Made by a program: the position numbers and the translations under genes. 64,000 nucleotides of DNA, from contig JAFBJZ010000857.1 of the NCBI GenBank assembly GCA_016785225.1, positions 1,116,001 through 1,180,000 on the forward strand, written 5' to 3'. This document shows positions 11,130-22,879 of the stretch, in pieces. Each line of letters starts with the position of its first letter. The stretch's first letter is position 1. The DNA is from Psettodes erumei. Lineage: Eukaryota; Chordata; Actinopteri; Pleuronectiformes; Psettodidae. Below the pieces are notes generated by a model that saw only the letters and a list, made by a program, of their open reading frames with translations, was not told the DNA's origin and did not search any database.

Positions 11130-13108
11130 GTAAAGTTTATCACACCATAGAAATCTTCAAGTTGGCTATAAAACCTTGTTTGACATGATGTAACAGACGT
11201 GGCCTGAGGTCTGATAATGGGGGGGCTATAAAAAGATCATCATCCGTTTTGGCCTCCAGGTCATTTCGCCTGCACTGGACATATCCTCTGTGCTGATTGG
11301 CAAGCAGTGCTCTGCTCCTTTGTTGTGCGGTTGAAGTTCTGTGTTAGCCAACATGTACAGTGGATCATGATTCCTTTTTTATGGTGATATCCTTTTTCCG
11401 AGTGTGGGCATAGAGCAAAGAGGGGTCAAGTGAGCCACATTTTTCATTTGTCATTTTGTTCTGCTGTGGAAGGGTTGGGCTTTTTTTTTCTTAGGAAAAT
11501 TCTATTGAGGGTTTTTTTTTTTTTTTTTAAATGAATGTACAAAATATTTTTTTTAAAATGTAAACACAACACTGACACATATATATAGTATAAAGCTGGA
11601 ATGGCTCACGCACAGTTGCGTAGTCGTATGGGTATGTCACTCTGAGTGACTCCTTTCACATTACACAGTCATTTCGTCCATTGTTAATATAGAAATGTTG
11701 CTTCATACTGATGTTAGGTATCCCTGGTAATGAAACACGCCTTGCACATGGATGACAGTTGTTGACAAGTTCACGTTGCCCCAGAGTTATCTACATGTCA
11801 GGATGAACTGACCCTCTTCTCCCCTATAGTGTGTATATGTGCACACATGCGTGTATATGTACGGGTATGATTGTGTGTTGGCTATTGTGTCTGAAAATAG
11901 CCATCTCCAGTCTGTGGTCTACTGAGACACATACTTGCATTTCCCGTGAGGGGTCAGTGGCCCCCGGGTTCAGCCCTGTCTGGTCTGGACCAGCAGCCCA
12001 GTTCTCATGACACCTGACCTGGAGCATATCCTGTGGTCAGACTGCAGCATTGTGCAGCTCAGGATCAGGATCTGCTCATAAGGAGTCTTGAAACAGGCTT
12101 CAGTATGGGCACAGCTGACAGATCCTGCTGGTCATTCTCAGTTTCTGAATCTTACCTCTCTGTGAGTGTGCAGTCCTGTTCTATTTCAGCAGGAGGATCC
12201 AGCTTGGTGCAATATGGTGTTGCTATGGTTGCCCCCTCTGCTGGTGAGGAGAAGCACTGCACTGTGATAGGAACACTGAGATGTTCCACTTTCATATTTA
12301 TGCTGTGTCCCAGTTCAGGGGCTGGATCTTCTGAAGGACACAATCCACAAAACCAGACTGCACCTGCAGCTGCTTCCTGTGTGGGATGTTCTAACCCAGA
12401 GATCCTGTGGGTCAGCACCCCTTTTGGGCAGTTGCAAGATAAACCTGAAGAGAGGACTTTTTCTGACAAAAATAATCTTTATTTTTTCAGAAATATAAGA
12501 GACGTTTTATGCCTTTGGGGTATACACACAAGAATATGTGAGGTGGGCTAATCACTCTGTGGTTTGTTCAACTCAAAGGCAAAGTAACCTGTGAAAATGG
12601 GTCATAAGCAGATATTGCTCTGCTTTATTGGGTCTTCAACAACAATTTTTTTGAACCCCTGGTTCTTCACATCAGGAAGCCCTGAGCTCAATGTGGTGAT
12701 CAACAATATATCCAGGTAGTCACTTAAGAACCTTGATAATTCTTACTTTGCTCCTCCTCTGTTTGTATATCTACTGATAGATAAACAAGGCGCGCAATAG
12801 GGCAAGCTGCCCTCTGCTGGACCACAAGGAACTACTTCAGTCTGAATGCCCATTGACACTGAATTTTGATTTGAACCAGTGATTACAGTGTTATTACTTA
12901 TTTTATAAATTTTTTGTCCCAAGCTGAAAGTTTCAATTCCAACTAAAAAGTGACAGCCCTGGTATAAAATTCAAATTAACAGTAGAACAACCTTAATTCT
13001 ACATTGAGGTTTAGAGTAAATGGATGCTCAAACATAAGTGTTTCATCTTTGCATAGTTTTCAGATATGATTAAAGGAGGGGTTTCAGTGATCATTCATTT
13101 TCATCATT
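11130..13108. other. Intergenic DNA with unassigned open frames
   Basis: A 172-residue plus-strand frame at 12033-12551 and a 105-residue minus-strand frame at 12152-12469 overlap each other. Neither shows a domain, signal peptide or family match that I recognise. The sequence includes the repeat-like phrase CCCTCTGCTGG at two places (12234, 12811). I treat the frames as chance. The segment also contains poly(T) at about 11510-11530. Confidence 0.4.
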
Positions 13109-13114
13109 TTTATT
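13109..13114 (-). terminator. Candidate poly(A) signal of scrt2
   Basis: AATAAA on the minus strand, about 500 nt downstream of the scrt2 stop codon. Other T-rich hexamers are nearby, so its use is uncertain. Confidence 0.35.
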
Positions 13115-13613
13115 GTCATCACTAAAATTGATCAGACAGAGAAATATAGTGTGTCAGAATATTTTTGGCTTTTGTTCTCAACAAATCCAATTTAAGGTTT
13201 CTAATAAATTCATGTTGAATTCACAAATACATCAACCAATGATAAATAAAAACAATCTTCAAAATTGGCAGATAAATAAATAAATTAATCAATAAATAAT
13301 CAATAAATTATTTTAAAAATAAGAAATATTTTAGGTAAATTAAGAGCTAGTTGGCATACAAAATAATACTGACATGTAAACTATTGCAATTTAATTTATA
13401 TAAAAAACAATTCAAATATGTTACATTTCTGATCAATGCAGATTTTTATGATAATTTCTGAATAATTTAAAATTAGGTTACTGCTTATATAAAAAGGCAG
13501 GATTATGATGCATGCATGTGATGCGCCTGAGAAGTGGCAGCCTTTTCTCTGACTTTGTTGGAACAATTTTTTTAAAAAAATGGATGAATAGAAATGAAGA
13601 GGAATATTTCAAA

Positions 13614-15826
13614 TCAGTCCTCAGAACTGCAGTCGTCCTCTGCTGGGTGCCCTTTGAAGCAGGCAGACTCGTAGTGCTTGTTCAGGTAGGACTTGAGTGC
13701 AAAGCTTTTGTGGCAGCGTTTGCACGAGTAGTGCTTGAAGGCCGAGTGCGTCTGCATGTGGGCGCGCAGGTTGGAGCGATCGGCGAAGGCCTTGCCACAG
13801 TGGGCGCAGGCAAATGGCTTCTCTCCAGTGTGGGACCTCATGTGGCCCTGCAGGAGCCAGGGCCGACTGAACGCCTTGCCGCACACTGTGCATTCATGCT
13901 TCAGGTCGTGGGTCAGCATGTGCATGGCCAGAGCTGGCATGGACACATACACCTTGTGGCAGGTGGGACACTTCCTGGCCTGCTGGCTGTCCAGGCTGCG
14001 GTGAGTCTGCTTGTGCCTGCTCAAATTGGAGGACGTGGCGTAAGACTTGCCGCATTCACAACACATGTGGCGCCCTTTGGTTTTCCGTTTGACAGGGCTG
14101 CAGTCTGCTGAGCCAACACCACTGCTGCTGTCCGACTGGCTGCCTTCTTTGCGCGGACATCGCTGGTTGGGTCTCCGGCGAGAGCGTCCATCAGATATGA
14201 GGAGATCATTGATGGTGCACGCTTCCAACTCAGGGGCGCTACCGTCTGACTCGACTGTGGTGGTGGAGACAGGGCTGTCTGGGCGCTCCATGTCATGATC
14301 AGAGAACTCTTCCCCAATGCTGCCACCTGGGGAGTACAGGGGCCCTGAGGAGATCCTGGTCTGCTGACGACCTGGCTCCTTTGTGCTCTGCAACACTGAG
14401 GGGATGATGTAATCATGGATGTAGCCTGGAAAAGAAAATAAAACATTAAACAAAGGGAGAAAAAGATTTTCTCATTGGCACAAATGAACAGCATCATGAT
14501 CTCAATAACCTCTGATGAAACATGCCCTCTTATCTAACCCTCCAATCAATATGAAACCCATCCAGGAAGCTGCCGTAAGTGCCAGGTTCAACATGCTTTG
14601 AATGAAATAATGAGTCTTTGGTGCACAGTTCGGCCTCGATCAATACCTCCACTCCTCCAACAAGTGCTATCATAAAAAAAAACAATCTGGAAGGCCATTG
14701 TGGCTAAATTAAGTCAAACACAAAGTGCTGACATTGACAAAACAGTCACAGAGCAGTAGGCTTGGCTCCCTATCAGTCCACCTGTCGCTGGCCTGCAGCA
14801 GCAGCTGAGAGAGTGTTTCTCCGCAGTGAAATCCCCTCAATCACTAAATGATTTTAATCAGATCATTCCCCATCTGTGGCGTTTTTCACAGTGTTCATGA
14901 GTATGGTAATGGGGAGATTGAGTGACAGGTGTGGGGCTGCGATTTAGCAAATAGGGGAAGGGAGGGCCCAAGGAGGGTGTGTATGGTGGCGGGGCACCCC
15001 CACATGCACACACACACACACACACACACTGGAACACAAAGGGAAGCAGACAGCTGGCATCCTAAATCTGGGGAACAAATGATTCAACTCAAGCAGAAGA
15101 TCTGTGATGCTGCTGGTGGTGGTGGGTGGGTGAATCCACTCAAAGAACACATTTCTTTAGATGTTTCTCAAAGCCAAATACACACACACACACAGAGACG
15201 CGTGCACACACACACACACACGCCATATTGTTTCTGTTGCAGGGTTGCTCTCGCATCCAGCCTCTGAAGAAATCCCACGGATGGAAGTCTAATGTCTGCC
15301 AACATACTGCTCATGTTGCACTTTATTGAATTACCTGCAGCACTCTCTATTTTCCAGTCAATATCCATCCTCTAAAAACCCTGTCCCATCACCTCTTGCT
15401 GCCCCACATATGGATTGTGTTGCTGCAATCCTACTCCCGGTGGCTATCTAACATCCTGCAGGATCAGATGGAGAGCGATGGAGAGATGAACAGGGAAGGG
15501 GGGGTAGATGATAAGAGGAGAGACTCAAGGGCAACTACACCATCTAAGGACAACATGGTCCCAAGTGGCTATCTGCTTTCTCCTGAGTTTTTTTCCTTCT
15601 TTCTAGTTCGACCTGACAAAAGGTTGCATCAGACCTTGTGCCTCATGCCTGCGCGCGCACACACATATATTTCATCATTCATGTACACAATAGTATTAAA
15701 GCCAAAGGCTGCTGTGTGATCTGGTTTGAGTATTAAGCTGACTGAGCCAGCGTGACCTGATTACTATGTAGCATCCACCGAGCCAGAAAACAAAAGTCCT
15801 GAGACATATGGAAGGGGGGCTGGTGC

Positions 15827-15870
<44 letters not shown>

Positions 15871-16220
15871 GGGGGAAGAGCGATTAGGTAGGAAAGACAG
15901 CAACATAAACACTGCTTCTTTAAATCCCTGTCTGTAATTTAGCTTTTTGTTGCTCTATTTTTGAGAGAAAGACCATGTGGAGCATCTCCAAACATCCATC
16001 CCTACCACAGCAGGAATACGCACAGCAAAGTGAAAAACACAACTCAGAGAGATGTCAACTCACCATTTTCACTCAAACGCACCGCCAAGTTGGTAGCCGA
16101 CTCAGTGATGGCATGTGTCACAGTGTAAGAGTTGTCCCAGTGGTGCTGCTGGTGATGGTGGTAGTTGGAGGATGAGACATCGTGAACCTTCAGCTGCTTC
16201 ACCAAAAAGGAGCGTGGCAT
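13614..16220 (-). CDS. scrt2: Scratch-family C2H2 zinc-finger repressor, two exons
   Basis: Predicted 322-residue nuclear repressor from complement(13614-14425, 16064-16220). Scratch proteins bind E-box-type CAGGTG sites, recruit corepressors through the SNAG motif, and act in post-mitotic neurons and neuronal migration. Exon 1 begins MPRSFLVKQLK, the SNAG motif. The exons join through a split Gly codon at residue 53. A Scratch motif (LLISDGRSRRR, about 127-136) precedes five fingers at 174-194, 205-225, 231-251, 259-279 and 287-308. Finger 5 is C2HC, ending HYESAC. Finger residues such as YATSSNLSRHKQTHRSLDSQ place it in Scratch rather than Snail. Its position near tcf15 matches human 20p13 (SCRT2 beside TCF15), hence the symbol. 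However, the N-terminus diverges from mammalian SCRT1 and SCRT2 and the last finger looks SCRT1-like, so the paralogue is unsure. Confidence 0.93.
14720..14925. promoter_or_regulatory. Candidate intronic enhancer block in scrt2
   Basis: A stretch of non-repetitive, moderately GC-balanced sequence in the scrt2 intron. It carries E-box motifs (CAGCTG near 14804, CATCTG near 14871) and a homeodomain-like ATTTTAATCAGATCATT. It differs in texture from the CA-rich repeats to its right. Enhancer function is inferred from composition and position only. Confidence 0.3.
15006..15028. repeat. (CA)n microsatellite in scrt2 intron
   Basis: Uninterrupted CA units. Two further CA tracts lie at about 15180-15194 and 15206-15221. 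Confidence 0.9.
15831..15876. repeat. (TG)n followed by G run, scrt2 intron
   Basis: About 19 TG units run directly into a run of eight or more G, about 190 nt from the exon 1 donor (downstream of it in the minus-strand transcript). Confidence 0.93.
16064..16220 (-). CDS. scrt2: scrt2 exon 1 (SNAG exon)
   Basis: 157 nt coding for 52 codons plus one base. It starts at an ATG followed by PRSFLVKQLK and ends ...SEN+G at the donor ATGGTGAGTTG. It contains a His/Gln-rich patch (HHHQQHHW, 21-28). Because it is short, it can be missed by simple frame scanning; the SNAG motif and exact phase match to exon 2 (acceptor TTTCTTTTCCAG, first base 14425) make it secure. The intron is 1,638 nt. Confidence 0.92.
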
Positions 16221-16533
16221 TTTTTTGGTTTCACCTGATGAAAAACTGATGCTAGAACCTCATAGAAAAATGTGACCAGACCTATTGAAAAATAGCAAAA
16301 ATACACTCAGCTTCCGGGGGGGGGAATCTTAAAAGGTCTATCCTGAAAACGGTTTAAAGCCAGAGTGGAAGAGAGAGAGAAAATGTAGGAAAAGCAGAGA
16401 GAGACCGAGAAATCACAGGACAGGGAGGATGGAGACAGAAAGTGACATGAGAGAGACAGAGGCAGAAAGAAAGAGAGAGAGAGAGGGGGAGAGAGAGAGA
16501 TTGCTGGACTAGCTGAGCTCAGCACTACTGCAG

Positions 16534-16542
16534 CCTTTTATA
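16534..16542 (-). promoter_or_regulatory. TATA box of scrt2
   Basis: The minus strand reads CACATATAAAAGGCTGCAG, a near-perfect TATA element about 315 nt upstream of the SNAG-exon ATG. It predicts a 5' leader of roughly 290 nt, rich in CT repeats on the coding strand (16360-16500). Motif seen; use inferred. Confidence 0.7.
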
Positions 16543-16549
16543 TGTGGGG

Positions 16550-17300
16550 CACGAGCCCCAAAGATCAGGTGGTGCTGTGGAAGAGGGAGCTGCTTAGCAT
16601 TAATCCATCAAACATCCCCAGGGACACACATCAAATTACCACGAGCCGTCTGTGCCTCTCCCCGCACACGCACACGCACACGCACACAAACATACACACA
16701 CAACCTCCACCCCCCACCCCCCCGCTCCCATATCCTCATCCTCCTTTCACCCCTCCGTCTCCCCTCTCCCAGGGAAGGAGAGGAGACAATGGTGGTGCAG
16801 AAGCACGTGGGTGAGACTACACACAACACCTTGTCCTCCTTTGTTTTTCAATGAAGTGGCTAACACCGTTTGTGCTGCCCCAAGCACATGCACACAATCA
16901 CACAGACACACTCAACATGATATTTCACTATCATCAGCTGCGCATCCATCTTATTTTTAAAATGTTAAGCTGGGGAATACGGCCTTGCTATGCAAATGAG
17001 AATTTATAGATCATTTTCCTCCAGTTTAGGTGCGAGACAGTGTTAACTTCCATTTGAGGAATCTGTGCAAAATTTCCTTCATGAGTCTCTTCACAGCTGT
17101 GTGTGGAATCTCAGTTCTTTTAGTTGCAACCAAACTGTGTGTGTGCTGTATCAAGTATGATATCCTGTCAGCTACTGAAAGTTTGGACCCAGTGAGTGCA
17201 ACAAGTTCTGACTCTTAGTCTTGATGCATCTTCCTTAGTGACAGATTCCCAGTTCCAGTATTTCTATTTTATACACTTGTGTGGTGTTTATATTTTTGTT
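16550..17300. other. Upstream flank of scrt2, CA- and C-rich
   Basis: Proximal upstream region of scrt2. It contains the AT-rich block GCATTAATCCATCAAAC (about 16599), CA/CG-rich alternation at 16664-16700, and C-rich low-complexity sequence at 16700-16770. No coding exon is visible. Confidence 0.45.
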
Positions 17301-17304
17301 ATTC

Positions 17305-17632
17305 GGCCAGTGTTCGTGGGTCTGGTGGACCCGCTGCATGTTTGGGTTTTCAAATCAACACAATCAAACAATCTTATGTTAAAATAGTCAACAGATGTTT
17401 ACTTCATCCCAATTACAAGCCATATGAACAGCATATATGGTTAATATTTGCCCTTTACCTTTGTTAGATCACATTTATGAATTAATATGCTCCTTGTTTT
17501 TTGTTTGGTTTTTTTTTTAATAAAATGTAATAAAAAAAGAAAATCAGTTATAATCAAGATATGAGTGGGAACATTTTTTCATTTTTCTTTTGATAGAAAA
17601 TGAATACAGGTCCCACAGACCCAAACACCATA
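17305..17632. mobile_element. Candidate miniature inverted-repeat element
   Basis: Imperfect inverted repeats face each other: GTGTTCGTGGGTCTGGTGG near 17310 and GTCCCACAGACCCAAACACC near 17610. The left arm carries its own small palindrome GGGTCTGGTGGACCC. The interior is AT-rich and non-coding. No clear target duplication was found, so the ends are approximate. Confidence 0.4.
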
Positions 17633-18222
17633 TGTTCATTGTATCTTCTACATAACCAGCTTCTTTTTTTAGAAAATAATCTTAAGTACATTCAAATTCA
17701 TTTCTACTCTTTGACTCTGCTAATCATTTTCTTTCAAAACATCTCATAATGAGAAGTCATTTAGCTTTCTTCCACATTAGTTAGACTTAAATCTTAGTTG
17801 GTTAAAAAAACATTTAACTTTATTTTTAAATCATAAGATACTGTTTATACACCTTTGGAAACATGAATATTACAATTATTGACATTATTTGGGAATAAAT
17901 GCAATCCAGAACCAAATTCTGCCATAAGTTATGCAGTCTTTTAAGCTTAAAGGCTAATGTTTGGTCTTTACCATGCATTTATTGTTGAGGTCATAGTCAA
18001 CTGCATGCATTTCTACACAATAGCACCACTAACAGTGGCCTCAATTCTAAACATAAACTGAAGCTGAAGTATCACAGTAACAATAAAAGTTATAGCAGAG
18101 CTGTAATATTGCATTGTATTAGATTAATAAGGTTGTATCTGCTGAGCAGCATCTATTTCATATAAGGCTTTTTGTGTTAAAGTAGCACGCCTGTGAAACA
18201 CCTGTAAACTGATTTTGATGTG

Positions 18223-18403
18223 TTAACCCTGTAAAGCCCAAGCCATTAAATAATTGACAGAAAATTTCAATATCATTTTCCATATATGAGTTTCAGTTTG
18301 TATCACATTTGGTTTTTCAGGGGAAAAAAATAATCACACTGCTCATGTGGAGGGCTGAAAAACTCATGTATCAAATATGATACCTTTGGCGTTATAGAGT
18401 TAA
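18223..18403. mobile_element. TTAA-flanked miniature element, piggyBac type
   Basis: The left end reads TTAACCCTGTAAAGCCCAAG. The right end, reverse complemented, reads TTAACTCTATAACGCCAAAG. About 16 of the first 19 bases agree, and both sit on a TTAA as expected of the piggyBac superfamily target duplication. Length is 181 bp including both TTAA. The interior is AT-rich, with no coding capacity. Confidence 0.75.
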
Positions 18404-19733
18404 ATTCATGAAGTTTCCCTTTAAGACCACATTAAACACTGATGCATTTAAGATTTTTTTTTCCCGGAAACACATTTATGCTTCGTAAAATAAAAGGGCA
18501 TCTCTTCATTTAAGGGTCCAATAGTTTCATGACATGACATTATTTTTCTCAAAAGGAACTGTTGCAGCTGTAAATTCCTGGCAACGTCTGTGGAGAGGAA
18601 GATGTACTTTGGTACTAAAATCAAGTGCTCATGAGGCATGCTTAAAGAGCTGCCTCCACGTGGAATGTGTAGGAAAATATCTTGAATACTAAAATGGGTT
18701 ACAGTGGATCTTCATCTCTCCTTCCACTCGTTACGATTTTAGCAGTTCTTCAGAGCATTCTCTCTATTTCCCATGTAACTTGTAAAAGTTTGCAGAAGAT
18801 CCTCCAGGAAATTTTGAAATCACTGCAAAGGAAATGATGAACCCATGCAAAACATTTTAAGCATCATATTTCCATCAGTAAGGAAGAATCTCCTGTGACA
18901 CCACTTTTTAATTAGGGTAGTGCATCTACTGACCTCCTGACAGTTAATCACATCATGTTGCTGTCTTATGTATTGTTTCTTGATGGCCTGAAATCTGCTG
19001 AATTCAGGTTGTTAGAGGTATATAACACATGCCACATTGTGAGAGATGAACACAGGAAACATTAATTTGCACATTTCACTGATTCCTTACATTTCTGTGA
19101 TGCCATGCTGCAGTTTTAACATTTCTGCTCCTCACTTACATCCTCTGTATGGGCCCTGGCAGGTTTATGTCTCTCTGAAGACCCCAGTCGGCCAAATATC
19201 CATATAGCCCTCATCTGGATAAAAATGCACCCCCTGGTGACTTTCAGTCCATCGGCTGTGACTAACTGACCTCTGTGTGTGTGCGGGGTCATGGGGTCAC
19301 ACTCTGGTTGGCAGCTGCAGCTTAATACAGCCTAGACAGCTCACTCACAGATGGCTCTGTGAGTCAGTCACCACGACTGGATCATAAAAAAAATATAATC
19401 TCACAGACAGCTCTAATCTCCGAATGAAAGTTTTTATAGCAAAAGATTCAAAACATCAAATACTGTGTGTCTATCCAAAACCTGATTTGAGATATCTTCT
19501 CTCTGCTATTAAAAACTTTTTCATTTAACTTTTCTAATTTTTTATATAAAGGTCACCGTGTCAAATATATTGCAGTTTGTTTGTTTGTAAATGACACACT
19601 GGTTATTTTTTTTAGTTCAGGAGATGATTTGTAAGTTTCAGCAGAAAACATCAATAACAAAATGGTCAAACTGAAAATATTTCTTGATAAAAATTGTTAT
19701 CCTTAAATCTGAGTCAAGTTTGCAATCAAAAAA
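18404..19733. other. Gene-free DNA
   Basis: AT-rich sequence with no supported exon or recognised repeat. Confidence 0.45.
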
Positions 19734-20110
19734 ATGGTGAAACCATTTATTCTCTATAGAAGGGGTTTATATCGAAAGATTACATGTGAAAACATAGGTG
19801 TCGGTTTTGAACAAAGACTATGTTACACAATTCGACACTGTTCACTTATTCTGCCAAATTTCAGCTATTGTATGAAAGTATGGGGCCATACGTACGTACA
19901 GGAGCAACATAAAACCAATGTTTAGATTCTAGAAAAAAGCAACAGAAAACAGTCTGTTTATTAAATCATGATTATTGAAAGTCAAAGACATTAACTATGC
20001 ACAGGCCAAAAAGTATGTTTTTTAGATGAGAGGACAAGGACCACAGAAGGAAATTTCATTTGAAGCATCAGTATGCTACTTTAAAACGTGCAGATGTGCA
20101 TTTCATTGGC
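19734..20110 (+). mobile_element. Decayed LINE reverse transcriptase fragment
   Basis: The frame at 19734-19925 contains RHCSLILPNFSYCMKVWGHT. This resembles the C-terminal reverse-transcriptase block LxLPYLxYCxxVWGxTY found in CR1/L2/Rex-type non-LTR retrotransposons. The following 180 nt continue in that style (LEKSNRK-like) with stops and frameshifts. It is an inactive remnant; the precise family is not certain. Confidence 0.55.
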
Positions 20111-21830
20111 TGGCATCAAATTGTTCATACTCTCTACAGAATGAATTAAAGAGGTACGTACACATATTTCAGTTCAAGGACATGTATAAAGAAAAAAGAT
20201 GAGAGAATAATGTGTGTTCTTTTCTCTTATGATACTGTGAGTATTGTCTGTTAACTAACTGTAATTGACAAAGCGTCTATTTTATCGTTTATTTGTAGTA
20301 AGGGGCAGGTGAAATAAAATTCGTCCTCTGCTCCTTTTCGGTCCTGGAATATTTGAATAGAGCTTTGGCTTTGAGACTTTTTATTTGACTCTATTTTATT
20401 TTGTGTATTCCCATGAGCAAGACACATGACTGCACAAACTGTGATTTATTTTTGAACCCCTAAAACCTTAAAAGAATGCTAAAAATATATTAATCTGTGG
20501 CTGACAATAGTCCCCAGCAAATCTTATACTGAAAATGAGCAGGGATCACTTTAGGCACAGGCGGACGCTTAGGGCGCCACCAGCTGGAGGGCGCCAAAGA
20601 GAGGGATGGAACATCTTGTAATCGCTCCTCATCGACTTCGTAAAGTCTGTCGCTGGTGACCAGCGAGCTCCTTAAATTGCAAAAAGAAATGCTCACGCTG
20701 CACTGTACTGCTACTGAGAGGAGATTCCAAAACACCTGCTGCAATTATTTAAAGGGTGACATAATATTCAAGGGTCTGCTCCTGGAATCACCTCAATCAA
20801 AAATCACCTCACTGTGCACCCTTGCAACACTGACAACTTTGACAGCAAGTTAGAGCTGAGCTACAGCCGCTGAGCCACAAAGTGGAGGTAACTTTCCATG
20901 AACAGTGAACAGAGCGAGCAGGAGGCTGCTTTGCATGTTTTGCAGGTGAACACACCTGTACATTGTTGCTGGTAGATAGATATCGTGTTGAGGTTGAGAA
21001 GAAAATGAGGTTCTGTCCTGTCCTGCTACAGTAGCTTCTCCACATCACCTATCTTGGTGTAGGTCTAAAGGCTGAACTGAGAGGAGAGTAGAAAAATAAA
21101 CATAAGATAAATATTGTATTGTAAAATACGATCAGGACAGTCTCATTTTAATAGCACCTGCTGGCTGTCTGAAATGTAGATGCATCGTAGACACAGGTGA
21201 ACAGTGACCCGACCTGTTCTTTGTCATGATATTACAGAACAGTGACTATTGAGCATGTAATGACACTCATTGACAGATTTACAGAACAGAAGATAAATCA
21301 AGTTAAATTTGAAATAAGGAAGTATTAAATTAGTATAGCTTTCATAAATGTATTCTTGAACTGGGTTGGGTTTCTTTTGTTTTGTTTTGTTTTGAACCTG
21401 TAAACCTGTCTGACCACTCGTGTTTGTGGTCCCGCCAGACCTGTTTCTTATCCTGCACTACACATTCTGACATGTCAGCACTTACACTGTTTGAGTACAG
21501 TGCTGCCACAGCAGTACAAGCTATGAGACCAAAAACAAAGTGTAGAAATGTGCCACAGGGGTAAAGATGTTTTATTGTGATTCCACTGTGTTGTATGTGT
21601 ATGTTTCACGGGCTCAGAAATGTCATCAACCAGCTTACCCTGAGGAGTGGTACGATATAATCAACCTAAGTACAATTCAACATGGGGAACAAAACAAAGC
21701 ATATTTTGACACAAGACTGACTCTATGATTCTACATTTTCTGGAATCACGTCTGTTTTAGAGACACAAAGATGAACGGCACCGAGTGTTTCTGCCAGAAA
21801 CATCTGGTCATTGCGCTTCCTGTGTATTCT
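20111..21830. other. Gene-free DNA
   Basis: No recognised gene. A local GC-rich repeat-like phrase with two GGGCGCC units flanking CAGCTGGA lies at about 20571-20596. Poly-T/GTTTT low complexity is seen near 21372-21394. Confidence 0.4.
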
Positions 21831-22160
21831 GATTAAACGCATGTTAAGTAGCGTTGCTGGAAATGCACTTGGAGACTGTCTATCTAAGAATGTGGAGCTG
21901 CGATAAGTGAGCTAATTTGTGCTAATCACATCCAGTCATTAGAGAGCCGTCTGAAAAACAAACGCAGGTCCCTTTCACTGAGGGGCCTTTTCAGCACCTC
22001 CACAAAAATCTGCACTCGGCCATCTGACAATGAGGCAGCTGCGCACCAGTGAATGAGCGTGATTGTCTCTTTTCTTTTTATCAGCACTCAGTGAGTGAGA
22101 CAAAAGGAGAATTTCCCCTCTTCACCCTGCGTGTTGTTTCAAGGGTTTATTGTGATTAGC
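21830..22160. promoter_or_regulatory. Candidate conserved non-coding block
   Basis: Unique, balanced sequence containing homeodomain-like AGCTAATTTGTGCTAATCAC, an E-box-bearing GGCAGCTGCGCACC and TTTTCAGCACCTCC. It stands out from the AT-rich surroundings. It lies 5.6 kb upstream of scrt2 exon 1. Enhancer identity is inference from texture only. Confidence 0.25.
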
Positions 22161-22879
22161 TGCAGAGAGCGACTTGTGATTCGTGTTCCAACGTAGTTCA
22201 TGCTTTTTTCGTTTTTCCAAGCTTTGTGCAAATGGTGTTGGGAGAGCTCTGCTGGGATCTCTCTCTCACGCTTTTCTGCACAGGCACATGACAAAACACC
22301 TCGAGTCAGTTTGGAAGTGGCTGTTTAAAGTCTTGCACAATCGGCCACATCCGCACCACGTGAGCGCCGCTGAGCAGGGAGGCGGGATGGGAGGTCAATG
22401 GAGGAGGTGAGGGCAGGGCTCCCAGCTGTCAGGTGAGGTGACTGACAGGGGACGGAGTGGGGATGCCAAAAAAAGGGGGGGGGGTGTTGTACAACTGCAT
22501 TTTAATCTAGTCAGACCTCAAACGCGATGAAAGGAACCAATCCATCTCTATCATCTCCATTGTGCAAGTCCTACATCACACGTGTCACGGGCCTCTGCTC
22601 TGGTAGATGTCACAGTCTTCGGGGAGCAGCCGGGTGCTACAGATGCTGTCCGGGAAGGAAAAGACGTATGAGGAGGATGCAGACGGTGTTGACATGCCCA
22701 ATGGCAGATGAAGCTATGAGCTGGACATTAAAACAACAGGTGTATTACATTTAATATAAATGTCCTAAATGATATAAACTGTCCAAGCATTATTAATCTG
22801 CTTAATACTCGCATATACTCACAGAGGGTGTAAGTACAAGTTGGAGTCAAGGCAGAGGTAGCTTATCTTAGCTAAACTG

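Noticed and set aside
12033..12551. 172-residue plus-strand open frame as a gene
   Set aside because: No domain, no start context, an overlapping open frame on the opposite strand, and no family resemblance.
16515..16540. RE1/NRSF site near the scrt2 TATA box (CTCAGCACTACTGCAGCC)
   Set aside because: Only the left half (TCAGCAC) fits the consensus; the right half does not align at permitted spacing.
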